Source of the DNA: Microbacterium esteraromaticum
GTDB taxonomy: Bacteria > Actinomycetota > Actinomycetes > Actinomycetales > Microbacteriaceae
Direction of reading: 5' to 3'
NCBI RefSeq assembly: GCF_017303215.1
Contig: NZ_JAEMWU010000001.1
Location: forward strand, 1,488,001-1,552,000
Length of the DNA stretch: 64,000 bases
The number at the start of each line of letters is the position of its first letter. Positions within the stretch are counted from its first letter, which is position 1. Below are positions 16,230 to 25,017 of the stretch, piece after piece. A model generated the notes under the pieces. It saw only the letters and a program-made list of their open reading frames with translations, was not told the origin of the DNA and made no database searches. The translations under genes were made by a program, and so were the position numbers.

Positions 16230-19148
16230 GTGACCACCACCTCAGCGCCCCAGCCGGCCACACCAAGCACCTCCCGAAGAATCCTCGTGATCTCGGTGGC
16301 AGTGATCGCCGCCCTCATCGCGGGGTTCTTCGTGTTCGCCTCCCTATACACCGAATACCTGTGGTTCGATCAGCTCGACTTCGCGTCGGTTCTGACGACG
16401 CAGTGGCTCGCCACGGCGACCATGTTCGTCATCGGGTTCCTCGGGATGGCGGTGCCGATCTTCCTGTGCATCCAGCTCGCGTACCGGCTTCGCCCGGTAT
16501 ACGTGCGGCTGAGCTCGCAGCTCGATCGCTACCAGGAGGTGATCGAGCCGCTGCGCCGCCTGGCGATGTGGGGACTGCCGATCTTCTTCGGTGTGTTCGC
16601 CGGCTTCGCCGCCGCGGGCAACTGGGAGACGGTGTGGCTCTGGGCGAATGGTGTCTCGACCGGCGCTGTCGACCCCGAGTTCGGCGTCGACACCGGCTTC
16701 TACCTGTTCGCAATGCCGTTCTACTCGATGCTGCTCGCGTTCGTCTCGGCGGTGCTGCTGCTGAGCCTGGTGATCACGGCTCTGGTGTCGTACCTGTACG
16801 GCTCGGTGCAGATCGGTCAGCGTGAGCTGCGCATCTCGAAGCCGGCGCGCATTCAGCTCGCCGTGCTCGCGGGGCTGTACCTGCTGGTGCAGGCGGTGAG
16901 TCTGTGGCTCGACCGCTACCTGACGCTCGTGCAGCCCGAGGGGCGCATCACCGGTGCGGCATACACCGGCGTGAATGCCACCATTCCCGGTCTCGCCGTG
17001 CTGTCGATCATTGCCGCCGTCGTCGCGGTGCTGTTCTTCGTGACTGCGATCATCGGACGCTGGCGCTTTCCGCTGGTGGGTACGGCGCTGCTGGTGGTCG
17101 CGTCGCTCGTCGTCGGCGTCGGCTACCCGTGGGTAGTCACGACCTTCCAGGTCGCGCCGAACGAGAACGCCTACCAGGCCGAGTTCTACGAGCGCAACAT
17201 CAACAGCACCAAGGCCGCATACGGCGTCGATGACATGGAGGTCATGCCGTTCAAGGCCACGACCGACACCGAGCCCGGTCAGCTGCGCGCCGACGCCGAG
17301 ACGACGGCATCGGTTCGCATCATGGACCCGGCCGTGATCAGCCCCACGGTGCGACAGCTCGAGCAGTACCGCTCGTACTACCAGTTCGCCCCCGAGCTCG
17401 ATGTCGATCGCTACGAGATCGACGGCGAGATGCAGGACACCGTGGTGTCGGTGCGAGACCTCGACATGACCCGCCTCGGTGGCGGTGACAGCTGGAACAA
17501 CCGTGCCGCGGTGTACACCCACGGCTACGGCCTGGTCGCGATGGCCGGAAACCAGCGCACCGACGATGGCGAGCCGGTGTTCCTCGAGCGCGGCATCCCG
17601 ACGCAGGGTGTGCTGACCGAGATTCAGGACTACGAGCCCCGCGTGTACTTCGGCGAGTCCTCGCCCGAGTACTCCATCGTGGGTGCGCCCGAGGACGCCG
17701 ACCCGGTCGAGATCGACTTCCCGCGTGGCCAGGACGGCGCCAGCGACACGAAGACGACCTTCGATGGCGACGGTGGCCCGCAGATCGGCAGCACCTTCCG
17801 CAAGCTGCTGTACGCGATGAAGTTCCAGTCCGAGCAGATCCTGTTCTCGAACCTCGTCAACGAGGAATCGCAGATCCTCTACGACCGCGACCCGCGCGAG
17901 CGCGTGCAGAAGGTCGCGCCGTACCTGAAGCTCGACCAGGATCCGTACCCCAGTGTGGTCGATGGGCGGATCGTCTGGATCGTCGACGGTTTCACCACGA
18001 GTGCGACGTACCCGTATTCGACGACGGTCAGCCTGCAGGATGCCATCGCCGACTCGCGCACGCCGGCATCCGTCGTCGCGTTCGACAACATCAACTACAT
18101 CCGCAACTCGGTCAAGGCGACCGTCGACGCGTATGACGGTTCGGTGACGCTGTACGCGTGGGATGAAGAGGACCCGATCCTGGAGGCGTGGACAAAGATC
18201 TACCCGACCACGGTCGAGCCGATCAGTGAGATGTCCGGCGAGCTGATGAGCCACGTGCGCTACCCGACCGACCTGTTCAAGGTGCAGCGCGAGATTCTCG
18301 GCGTCTACCACATCGACAACGCCAACGCCTTCGCTCAGGAGGTCAACCGTTGGCAGACGCCCGACGACCCGCGTGCGAAGGACCGTCTGCAGCCGCCGTA
18401 CTACCTGTCGATGCAGATGCCGGGCCAGGACGAGCCCAGCTTCTCGATGTTCTCGACGTTCATCCCGGCCGCGCAGCAGGGTGAGAGCCGGGAGGTGCTG
18501 ATGGGCTACCTCGCGGTCGACTCGGATGCCGGGTCGGAAGCGGGTGTGAAGTCCGACAGTTACGGCACACTGCGAATGCTGGAGATCGATGCGGCCACCA
18601 CGGTGCCCGGCCCCGGCCAGGTGCAGAACACGTTCGACTCCGACACCCAGATCGCCGATCAGCTCAACGTGCTGACGCTCGGTAACTCCGAGGTGAAGTA
18701 CGGCAACCTGCTGACGTTGCCAGTCGGTGGCGGTCTGCTCTATGTGCAGCCGGTGTTCGTGCAATCGTCCGAGGGGACGAAGCTGCCGAACCTGCGCAAG
18801 ATCCTGGTCGCGTTCGGTGACCGGGTCGCGTTCGAGGACACGCTGACCGAGGCGCTCGATGCCCTGTTCGGTGGTGACGCCGGCGCCACCGGTGGTGATG
18901 AGGACGTGCTTCCGGCCGATCCGGATGCCCCGACCGAGCCGACCGAGCCCGCCGACCCGGACGAGGGCAGCACGCCCGCGCCGCCGTCGGACGCCATGGC
19001 CGCGGCCCTGGAAGATGCACGCAACGCGCTCACGGCGCGCGAAGCCGCTCTCAAGGCCGGCGACCTGGAGCAGTTCGGTATCGAGGACAAGAAGCTGACC
19101 GCTGCGATCGAGCGACTGCTCGCTCTGGAGGAGCAGGCTCAGCAGTAG
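16230..19148 (+). CDS. UPF0182 large membrane protein
   Basis: A 972-residue protein of the UPF0182 (COG1615) family. Seven hydrophobic segments lie at about residues 18-40, 60-82, 112-132, 160-187, 207-227, 252-276 and 281-303, including the family-like LYTEYLWFDQLDF region. A large domain of about 590 residues follows, predicted outside the membrane. Residues about 890-925 form an Asp/Pro/Thr/Glu-rich linker before a charged helical tail. No enzymatic motif is recognised and the family has no established function. A strong terminator follows at 19164. Confidence 0.9.
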   Translation: MTTTSAPQPATPSTSRRILVISVAVIAALIAGFFVFASLYTEYLWFDQLDFASVLTTQWLATATMFVIGFLGMAVPIFLCIQLAYRLRPVYVRLSSQLDRYQEVIEPLRRLAMWGLPIFFGVFAGFAAAGNWETVWLWANGVSTGAVDPEFGVDTGFYLFAMPFYSMLLAFVSAVLLLSLVITALVSYLYGSVQIGQRELRISKPARIQLAVLAGLYLLVQAVSLWLDRYLTLVQPEGRITGAAYTGVNATIPGLAVLSIIAAVVAVLFFVTAIIGRWRFPLVGTALLVVASLVVGVGYPWVVTTFQVAPNENAYQAEFYERNINSTKAAYGVDDMEVMPFKATTDTEPGQLRADAETTASVRIMDPAVISPTVRQLEQYRSYYQFAPELDVDRYEIDGEMQDTVVSVRDLDMTRLGGGDSWNNRAAVYTHGYGLVAMAGNQRTDDGEPVFLERGIPTQGVLTEIQDYEPRVYFGESSPEYSIVGAPEDADPVEIDFPRGQDGASDTKTTFDGDGGPQIGSTFRKLLYAMKFQSEQILFSNLVNEESQILYDRDPRERVQKVAPYLKLDQDPYPSVVDGRIVWIVDGFTTSATYPYSTTVSLQDAIADSRTPASVVAFDNINYIRNSVKATVDAYDGSVTLYAWDEEDPILEAWTKIYPTTVEPISEMSGELMSHVRYPTDLFKVQREILGVYHIDNANAFAQEVNRWQTPDDPRAKDRLQPPYYLSMQMPGQDEPSFSMFSTFIPAAQQGESREVLMGYLAVDSDAGSEAGVKSDSYGTLRMLEIDAATTVPGPGQVQNTFDSDTQIADQLNVLTLGNSEVKYGNLLTLPVGGGLLYVQPVFVQSSEGTKLPNLRKILVAFGDRVAFEDTLTEALDALFGGDAGATGGDEDVLPADPDAPTEPTEPADPDEGSTPAPPSDAMAAALEDARNALTAREAALKAGDLEQFGIEDKKLTAAIERLLALEEQAQQ

Positions 19149-19163
19149 CATCCGCTGTGTGAG

Positions 19164-19200
19164 AGAGGTGGGCGTCCCTGACGGGGCGTCCACCTCTTTT
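19164..19200 (+). terminator. Rho-independent terminator after the UPF0182 gene
   Basis: A 15-bp stem (AGAGGTGGGCGTCCC with its partner, two G-U pairs) around a 4-nt loop, followed by TTTT. It begins 16 nt after the stop codon. Confidence 0.85.
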
Positions 19201-19235
19201 GCGTGGGGCGCGGTTACGCCCCGCGCGGCACAACG

Positions 19236-19298
19236 TCGGACTTCTGCGCAATCTCGGATGCCCGAGCCGGAGGCGTCCGAAGTTGTGCAGATCTCCGA
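19236..19298. repeat. imperfect 23-bp inverted repeat
   Basis: TCGGACTTCTGCGCAATC... at 19236-19258 and its imperfect inverted copy at 19276-19298 share 18 of 23 positions across a 17-nt spacer. A second short GC hairpin lies just upstream at about 19200-19226. The pair lies in the 219-nt gap between the UPF0182 and DUF1918 genes, which otherwise holds only the terminator. Confidence 0.45.
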
Positions 19299-19367
19299 GG
19301 ATGCATCGCGAGACCCCTGGCGAATCAGCGCCGCACGCCGCAGAATGAGGGCACGGAGGTGGTCAGG

Positions 19368-19571
19368 ATGCAGGTGGCAGTCGGATCGCGGATCGTGATC
19401 CACGGTGCACATGTGGGAGATGCCGAGCGGCACGGCGAAGTGCTGGAGGTGCGGGGCGACGACGGGGGAGCCCCGTTCCTCATCCGATTTGACGACGGCA
19501 GCGAGACGCTGCTGTTCCCGGGGCCGGATCTTCAGATCGAACACCGCGGCGACACGCCCGGCGGAGGCTGA
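19368..19571 (+). CDS. DUF1918 domain protein
   Basis: A 67-residue protein of the DUF1918 family, common in actinobacteria: QVAVGSRIVIHGAHVGDAER, HGEVLEVRG and VRFDDG-like beta strands forming a small SH3-like barrel. The family has no established function. The ATG at 19368 has a strong ggaggt seven bases upstream; the longer in-frame reading from 19203 crosses the inverted repeat and is rejected. Confidence 0.85.
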   Translation: MQVAVGSRIVIHGAHVGDAERHGEVLEVRGDDGGAPFLIRFDDGSETLLFPGPDLQIEHRGDTPGGG

Positions 19572-19608
19572 GCGGCCCGCTCGATTCGCCCCGTCTGTAC
19601 ACCCGTGT

Positions 19609-19614
19609 TAGGCT
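19609..19614 (+). promoter_or_regulatory. -10 box TAGGCT of the initiator tRNA gene
   Basis: TAGGCT lies 10 bases before the mature 5' end at 19625. An overlapping TATAGA at 19614-19619 is an alternative. No convincing -35 box. Confidence 0.5.
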
Positions 19615-19624
19615 ATAGATGTGC

Positions 19625-19698
19625 CGCGGGGTGGAGCAGTTCGGTAGCTCGCCGGGCTCATAACCCGGAGGTCGTAGGTTCAAATCCTGCCCCCGCAA
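19625..19698 (+). tRNA. initiator tRNA-Met (CAT)
   Basis: The cloverleaf folds completely. Acceptor CGCGGGG pairs with CCCCGCA except for a C1-A72 mismatch, and the anticodon stem holds three G-C pairs (GGG/CCC) around CTCATAA. Both are marks of the initiator tRNA. The T-loop is TTCAAAT. The 3' CCA is not encoded. A strong hairpin follows. Confidence 0.95.
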
Positions 19699-19703
19699 CA
19701 AAG

Positions 19704-19739
19704 AAGAAGACCCGGTCTCGAAAGAGGCCGGGTCTTCTT
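19704..19739. terminator. bidirectional terminator between tRNA-Met and the glutamate decarboxylase gene
   Basis: A 16-bp stem (AAGAAGACCCGGTCTC with its partner, one G-U pair) around a gaaa tetraloop. It has pyrimidine-rich flanks on both strands, so it can end the tRNA transcript and the convergent decarboxylase transcript. Confidence 0.85.
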
Positions 19740-19762
19740 GCATTCGCGGCAGCCTGGGCGTT

Positions 19763-21163
19763 CTAGTGCGCGAATCCTTGCCGCTTCGCTTCGCGGGGGA
19801 GCGGCGCCGTGAGTCCGTCGAGGAACGCGACCTCTTCACGGATCGCGGTCAGCAGGTACTCGGCCCGGTCGCGACTCAGGTCCGACCGGACGACGATGCG
19901 CTGCACGACCACATCGGCCAGGTCATCGGGCATCGGATACGCCGGCACCAACCAGCCGCGCATGCGCAACCGGTCGGCAAGGTCGTAGAGATCCCAGTAG
20001 CGCGAGCCGGCCGTGAGCTTCCACGCGAACACGGGAATGGTGTCGCCCGCACTGATCAGGGCGAAATCGTTCATCTTCGCGATCTCACCGGACAGATACG
20101 TCGCGACATCGATCGCCTCTTGCTGAACAGCGCGGTAGCCCGCGCGTCCCAGGCGCAAGAACTGATAGAACTGCAGCAGCACCTGTGAGCCTGGGCGTGA
20201 GAAGTTCAGCGCCAGCGTGGGCATGGAACCGCCCAGGTAGCTGACGTGGAAGATGAGGCTCTCGGGGCAGGCGGCCTTGTTGCGCCACACGACCCAGCCG
20301 ACACCGGGATAGACGAGACCGTACTTGTGCCCGGACGTGCTGATCGAGTTGACCCGATCGATGCGGAAGTCCCAGACCAGATCCGGCTGGCAGAACGGTG
20401 CGACCATCGCGCCCGATGCCCCGTCGACGTGGATCCGCACGTCAAGACCTGTGGCAGCCCGAATCTCGTCGAGCTTCGCCGCGATCTGCTGCACCGGTTC
20501 GTACAGGCCCGTGTAGGTCTGACCCAGGATTGCCACGACGCCGATCGTGTTCTCGTCGACGTACTTCTCAAGCTCGAACCCGTCGAGCACCAGATGATCC
20601 TCGGTGACGGGAACGTAGCGCGCCTCGACGTCCCAGTAGTTGCAGAACTTCTCCCAGACCACCTGCACCCCGGCCGACAGGATGAGGTTCGGGCGCTCGG
20701 TCGACGCGCCTTCCGCGCGTCGGCGCTCTTGCCACCGGCGCTTCAACGCGAGGCCACCGAGCATGCATGCCTCCGACGAGCCGATCGTCGATGTGCCGAT
20801 CATGTCGGACTTGTCGGGAATGTTCCACAGATCGGCGAGCATCCGCCAGCAGCGATCCTCGATCTCGGCAGTCGCCGGGTATTCGTCCTTGTCGATCATG
20901 TTCTTGTCGGCTGACTCCAGATGCAGCCGCTTGGCGTTGTCGTCCATCCAGGTGGATACGAAGGTTGCAAGGTTCAGGCGTGCATTGCCGTCCAGCATCG
21001 CGGCATCGTGCACGATCTGGTAGGCCGTGTCGGGGTCCATCATCCCCTCGGGGATCTCGTACTTCGCCAGGGTCGTCGCCTCGCCGGGCCGCGTGAACAC
21101 GGGGTTGATCGAGAACTCCGCGGAGTCATCCGCTGCAATCGCAGCACGGTAAAGCTCAGACAT
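19763..21163 (-). CDS. gadB: glutamate decarboxylase, PLP-dependent
   Basis: A 466-residue enzyme, the same length as E. coli GadA/GadB, converting glutamate to GABA and CO2 with uptake of a proton. The PLP lysine is K280 in STSGHKYG, and D247 in HVDGAS should bind the pyridine nitrogen. The protein ends in His (GFAH), as E. coli GadB nearly does; there the C-terminal His closes the active site at neutral pH. No glutamate/GABA antiporter gene (gadC) is adjacent in this window. The ATG follows a gggagg ribosome site on the minus strand. Confidence 0.92.
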   Translation of the reverse strand: MSELYRAAIAADDSAEFSINPVFTRPGEATTLAKYEIPEGMMDPDTAYQIVHDAAMLDGNARLNLATFVSTWMDDNAKRLHLESADKNMIDKDEYPATAEIEDRCWRMLADLWNIPDKSDMIGTSTIGSSEACMLGGLALKRRWQERRRAEGASTERPNLILSAGVQVVWEKFCNYWDVEARYVPVTEDHLVLDGFELEKYVDENTIGVVAILGQTYTGLYEPVQQIAAKLDEIRAATGLDVRIHVDGASGAMVAPFCQPDLVWDFRIDRVNSISTSGHKYGLVYPGVGWVVWRNKAACPESLIFHVSYLGGSMPTLALNFSRPGSQVLLQFYQFLRLGRAGYRAVQQEAIDVATYLSGEIAKMNDFALISAGDTIPVFAWKLTAGSRYWDLYDLADRLRMRGWLVPAYPMPDDLADVVVQRIVVRSDLSRDRAEYLLTAIREEVAFLDGLTAPLPREAKRQGFAH

Positions 21164-21288
21164 GTGTGCCTCCCGGCGTCGTCAACGGGGCGGTCCTGCG
21201 GTCGTTGGTCAACACCCTAGTGCTGAGCGCAGGCGTTGACCACGGGTCGGCGGTTGCTTCGACCTTCTAAGTGGTCGCTGCCGCGTGC

Positions 21289-21294
21289 CAGGAT
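21289..21294 (+). promoter_or_regulatory. -10 box CAGGAT, leaderless start of the hydrolase gene
   Basis: CAGGAT, six bases (gggcac), then ATG at 21301. It departs from TANNNT at the first base. Confidence 0.4.
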
Positions 21295-21300
21295 GGGCAC

Positions 21301-22107
21301 ATGTCAGCATCCGCCCCGCTCGTCGCCGTCTGCCAGTTCGCGCCCGGGGCCGACCCGGCGGACAATCGCGAGCGCGTCGCCGCGCTCATCGCGCAGGCGG
21401 CGCGGCGCGGCGCGCGCGTGGTCGTGCTGCCGGAGTACTCGAACTACTTCATCCCATCGTTCGATGACACCCTCGTAGCTCATGCCGAGTCGCTCGACGG
21501 TGCGTTCGTCGCCGCCCTGCGCGCGGCGGCCACCGCACACGACGTGGTCGTGATCGCGGGCATGATCGAGCCGGCGGACGGTCGGCGGGTGCATAACACC
21601 GTCGTCGCGGTGTCGGATGCCGGAGTGCTGGCCGTCTACCGCAAGCAGCACCTGTATGACGCGTTCGGGCAGCGCGAGTCCGACTGGGTCGCGCCGGGCC
21701 CGGTTGGCGTGAGCGCCGTGTTCGACGTCGACGGCGTGCGGTTCGGACTGATGACCTGTTACGACCTGCGTTTTCCGGAGGTGGCGCGCACGCTGGCGGA
21801 TGCCGGGACGGATGCCATGATCGTGCCGGCAGAGTGGGTGCGCGGGCCGCTCAAGGAGCACCACTGGTCGACGCTGCTGACGGCACGCGCCATCGAGAAC
21901 ACCGCCTATGTGGTCGCGGCAGACCATCCGGGTGGTATCGGAGTCGGGCTTTCGCAGGTGATCGACCCGCAGGGTGTCGTCGTCGCCGGGGTCAGCTCGG
22001 GGGAGGGCATCGCCGTGGCGCCCGTCGATCCCGAGCTGATCGCTCGGACGCGCACGACGAATCCTGCGCTGGCTCTGCGCCGCTACCGGGTAGAACCCGT
22101 GGAGTGA
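21301..22107 (+). CDS. carbon-nitrogen hydrolase (nitrilase superfamily)
   Basis: A 268-residue amidase-type enzyme. The Glu-Lys-Cys triad is complete: E45 (LPEYSNYF), K115 (YRKQHLYD) and C153 (MTCYDLRFPE). The YRKQHLYDAFG and CYDLRFPE patterns suit omega-amidase/Nit-type members that clean deaminated amino-acid amides, but the substrate cannot be fixed from sequence. An aminotransferase gene converges on it, and omega-amidase often works after transamination, so the pair may share a pathway (inference). The two genes overlap by 25 bases. Confidence 0.85.
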   Translation: MSASAPLVAVCQFAPGADPADNRERVAALIAQAARRGARVVVLPEYSNYFIPSFDDTLVAHAESLDGAFVAALRAAATAHDVVVIAGMIEPADGRRVHNTVVAVSDAGVLAVYRKQHLYDAFGQRESDWVAPGPVGVSAVFDVDGVRFGLMTCYDLRFPEVARTLADAGTDAMIVPAEWVRGPLKEHHWSTLLTARAIENTAYVVAADHPGGIGVGLSQVIDPQGVVVAGVSSGEGIAVAPVDPELIARTRTTNPALALRRYRVEPVE

Positions 22108-23300
22108 AGCGCGCTCAACCGCCTGGCCGCCTCTTCGAGCACCTCGGTGCGTTTGCACGCGGCGAAACGCACCAGCCCGGCGTAGTCCGCGCGGTGGCCC
22201 GCAGAGACGAAAGCGCTCAGCGGGATCGCGACCACGCCCGCCCGCTCGGGCAGAGCACGGCAGAACGCCGCGGTATCGGTCCCGCCGAGCGCGGTGGCGT
22301 CGGCGACGGTGAAGTACCCGCCCTGCGGGGTGTGCACGGTGAAGCCCGCTGCCGACAGCGCATCGCCCAGTAGTCGGTGTTTTGCGCGCAGCGCGTCACG
22401 GGCATCCGAGAAGTAGGCATCGGGCATCCGCAATCCGACCGCGACCGCCGGCTGGAACGGTGAGCCGTTCACATACGTCAGGTACTGCTTGACGGTCAGC
22501 ACGGCGGTGATCAGGGCGGCGGGTCCGTGTACCCAGCCGATCTTCCAACCAGTCACCGAGAAGGTCTTGCCCGCCGACGAGATCGTCAGCGTGCGCTCGG
22601 CGGCCCCGGGCAGCGTCGCGATCGGTACGTGCGGGCTGTCGAAAGACAGGTGCTCGTACACCTCGTCGGTGACGATGATCGCATCGTGCCGCTCAGCCAG
22701 GCGCACCACCTCGGCCTGCACCTGCGGGGTGAAGACCGCGCCGGTCGGATTGTGCGGGTCGTTGACCAGGATGATGCGGGTGCGATCGGTGACCGCCGCC
22801 GCGAGCTCGTCGAGATCGGGCTGGAAGCCGGGGGCGCGCAGCGCCACGGTACGCAGCCGCGCACCGGCCAGTGCCACCGCGGCGGCGTAGGAGTCGTAGT
22901 ACGGCTCGAACACGACGACCTCGTCGTCCGGCCCGTCGATCAGCGCCAGCAGAGTCGCGGTCAGCGCCTCGGTGGCGCCCGCCGTGACGATCACCTCGGT
23001 GTCGGAATCGACATCAAGGCCGTAGAAGCGCTGCTGATGCTCGCTGATCGCCGCCCGCAGATCGGGGATGCCACGGCCGGGTGGGTACTGGTTCGCTCCC
23101 TGCGCGATGGCGTCTCGCGCGGCGTCGAGCACGACGGAGGGGCCGTCTTCATCGGGGAAGCCCTGCCCCAGATTTATCGCACCGGTGCGCACCGCCGCGG
23201 CAGACATCTCTGCGAAGATTGTGGGCGCCACCTCGCCCTGCGGGGAGAGCAGGCCTGCCCCTGCTGCCGTGCGTCGCCAAGCGCCGGGAATGATATCCAT
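22083..23300 (-). CDS. class I/II aminotransferase, methionine/kynurenine type
   Basis: A 405-residue PLP enzyme. K245 in SSAGKTFSVTGWKIG binds PLP; NDPHNPTG (180-187) and TDEVYEHL are conserved. NLGQGFPDEDGP near residue 43 is typical of the kynurenine/methionine aminotransferase (YbdL/CCBL) group. The ATG at 23300 is chosen because TAGCCT lies seven bases upstream on the minus strand; a longer in-frame start at 23342 would cross this box. The stop overlaps the convergent hydrolase. Confidence 0.85.
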   Translation of the reverse strand: MDIIPGAWRRTAAGAGLLSPQGEVAPTIFAEMSAAAVRTGAINLGQGFPDEDGPSVVLDAARDAIAQGANQYPPGRGIPDLRAAISEHQQRFYGLDVDSDTEVIVTAGATEALTATLLALIDGPDDEVVVFEPYYDSYAAAVALAGARLRTVALRAPGFQPDLDELAAAVTDRTRIILVNDPHNPTGAVFTPQVQAEVVRLAERHDAIIVTDEVYEHLSFDSPHVPIATLPGAAERTLTISSAGKTFSVTGWKIGWVHGPAALITAVLTVKQYLTYVNGSPFQPAVAVGLRMPDAYFSDARDALRAKHRLLGDALSAAGFTVHTPQGGYFTVADATALGGTDTAAFCRALPERAGVVAIPLSAFVSAGHRADYAGLVRFAACKRTEVLEEAARRLSALHSTGSTR

Positions 23301-23307
23301 GCAGAAC

Positions 23308-23313
23308 AGGCTA
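23308..23313 (-). promoter_or_regulatory. -10 box TAGCCT, leaderless start of the aminotransferase gene
   Basis: Minus-strand TAGCCT, seven bases (gttctgc), then ATG at 23300. Confidence 0.6.
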
Positions 23314-23396
23314 AGACCATAGGAGACATCCATCTTCGCCATACCAAACGCACAGACTCACTTGTCACGCTAGTGGGGCGTTGTGAAGGAGCAGAT

Positions 23397-24959
23397 ATGA
23401 ACGACAACAACACCTCCGGCGAAGCCTCCACCCCCGAGCAGCCGAGTGTCGGTGCGACCCCGACGCCCTCGGACGCCCAGGCGTCCGCCCAGCCCGTGCA
23501 GCCGGTTCAGCCGGTTCAGCCTGTTCAGCCGGCTCAGCCCGCCGCTGGCGGTCACAGCATCCCGCCGACGTTCGGCTCCCACCAGCAGCCGGCCCCGACC
23601 TGGCAGGCCTCGCAGGGGGCGCCCCAGCACGGCGCACCCCAGCAGGGCGCCGCCTTCGGCATGGCACCCCAGACCCCCCAGGGCCCCCAGGCGTCGCACG
23701 TGCCGCAGTACGGTGCCACGCAGCCCGTTCCCGACGTGAACGCCACTGCTGAGGCACCGAAGAAGGGCGGAAGCACCGTCAAGTTCGCCGGCCTGCTGCT
23801 CGCCGCGGCCATCGTCGGCGGCGTTGCCGGGTTCGGCGGCAGTGCGCTGAGCTCGGCCATGCTGAACCAGCCGGTGTCGCAGTCGGCGACCGGCCCGCAG
23901 ACGGTGACGGTCAACAACCCCGGTTCTGTCAACGAGACCACCGCCATCGCGACCCAGGTCCTGCCGTCGGTCGTCACGATCGAGGTGGCCGGCAGCCAAG
24001 AGGCCGGTAGCGGCTCGGGCGTCATTCTCGACGACGAGGGGCACGTGCTCACCAACGCGCACGTCGCCACGCTCGGTGGCGCCGTCGCCGACCCGACGAT
24101 CCGCGTGACCACCTCGGACGGACGCATCTACTCGGCGACCCTCGTCGGATCCGACCCGATCTACGACCTCGCCGTGATCAAGCTCGAAGGGGCTGAAGAC
24201 CTCACGCCGATCGAGTTCGCCGACTCGGGTGAACTGAACGTCGGCGACACCGCCGTGGCCGTCGGCGCGCCTCTCGGGCTGTCGAACTCGGTGACGACCG
24301 GTATCGTCAGCGCGCTCAACCGCAGCATCCAGGTCGCATCCTCCGCGCTGCCCGACAACGCCGACGAGTCCGAGCAACCCGGCGACGGTTCCGAGAACGG
24401 CGAGGGCGGCCCCTTCCAGTTCGACATCCCCGGCATGGGGGCCCAGCAGGCGCAGCAGTCGATCTCGATCGCCGTGATCCAGACCGATGCCGCCATCAAC
24501 CCCGGCAACTCGGGCGGTGCGCTCGTTGACAGTCAGGGCCGCCTGATCGGCATCAACGTCGCCATCGCCACCGCAGGAAACGCCGACGAGTCCGGGTCGA
24601 TCGGACTCGGCTTCGCGATCCCGTCGGTCATCGCCGAGCGCGTCGCGAACGAGCTGATCGAGAACGGTGAGGCGACGCACGGTCTGCTCGGTGCGACGGT
24701 GCGCGACGCCTCGACCGTCGAAGGTGCCGTGGTCGCCGGTGCAGTGATCGTCGAGCCGACGCCAGGCGGAGCGGCAGCGACGGCCGACCTGCGGGCCGGT
24801 GACATCATCACCGAGTTCAACGGGGCGCCGATCACCAGTGCCAGCGACTTGACCGCGCAGGTGCGCGCCGCTGCAGCCGGTAGCACCGCTGAAGTGACCT
24901 ACGTCCGTTCCGGGCAGACCTACACCGCCGAGGTCACCGTGGGTGAATTGGTGCTCTGA
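23397..24959 (+). CDS. HtrA/DegP-like serine protease, membrane anchored
   Basis: A 520-residue protein. A long cytoplasmic Pro/Gln-rich N-terminus includes a VQPVQPVQP repeat at about residues 35-50. It is followed by one membrane segment (about 128-150), a trypsin-like domain and a C-terminal PDZ domain (about 435-515). The triad is H222 (TNAHV), D257 (YDLAVIKL) and S372 (GNSGGAL). An acidic/Gln-rich insertion at about 322-350 separates the beta-barrels. It acts on damaged or exported proteins outside the membrane. The ATG has gaaggag upstream. A perfect hairpin at 24981 may end its transcript. Confidence 0.92.
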   Translation: MNDNNTSGEASTPEQPSVGATPTPSDAQASAQPVQPVQPVQPVQPAQPAAGGHSIPPTFGSHQQPAPTWQASQGAPQHGAPQQGAAFGMAPQTPQGPQASHVPQYGATQPVPDVNATAEAPKKGGSTVKFAGLLLAAAIVGGVAGFGGSALSSAMLNQPVSQSATGPQTVTVNNPGSVNETTAIATQVLPSVVTIEVAGSQEAGSGSGVILDDEGHVLTNAHVATLGGAVADPTIRVTTSDGRIYSATLVGSDPIYDLAVIKLEGAEDLTPIEFADSGELNVGDTAVAVGAPLGLSNSVTTGIVSALNRSIQVASSALPDNADESEQPGDGSENGEGGPFQFDIPGMGAQQAQQSISIAVIQTDAAINPGNSGGALVDSQGRLIGINVAIATAGNADESGSIGLGFAIPSVIAERVANELIENGEATHGLLGATVRDASTVEGAVVAGAVIVEPTPGGAAATADLRAGDIITEFNGAPITSASDLTAQVRAAAAGSTAEVTYVRSGQTYTAEVTVGELVL

Positions 24960-24980
24960 CCCCGGTTCGTTCTCAGATCA

Positions 24981-25017
24981 GGACGCCACCCCGCGATAGG
25001 CTCGCGGGGTGGCGTCC
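24981..25017. terminator. perfect 16-bp hairpin overlapping the next gene's promoter and start
   Basis: GGACGCCACCCCGCGA (24981-24996) pairs perfectly with 25002-25017 around the 5-nt loop taggc, followed by TTCTC. It can terminate the protease transcript. The -10 box TAGGCT starts in the loop, and the GTG start of the downstream gene (25009) lies in the right arm. Confidence 0.7.
24997..25002 (+). promoter_or_regulatory. -10 box TAGGCT, leaderless start inside a hairpin
   Basis: TAGGCT occupies the hairpin loop and first base of the right arm; six bases later comes the GTG at 25009. Confidence 0.6.

Noticed and set aside
16344..19544. 1066-codon open frame on the minus strand opposite the UPF0182 gene
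   Set aside because: Its translation is Arg/His/Val-rich low complexity with no recognisable domain, as expected for the antisense of a high-GC gene. The plus-strand protein is a clear UPF0182 member.
22527..24959. Upstream extension of the HtrA-like gene to 22527
   Set aside because: The extension crosses the aminotransferase gene in antisense. The ATG at 23397 has a proper ribosome site, and the protein from there is complete.
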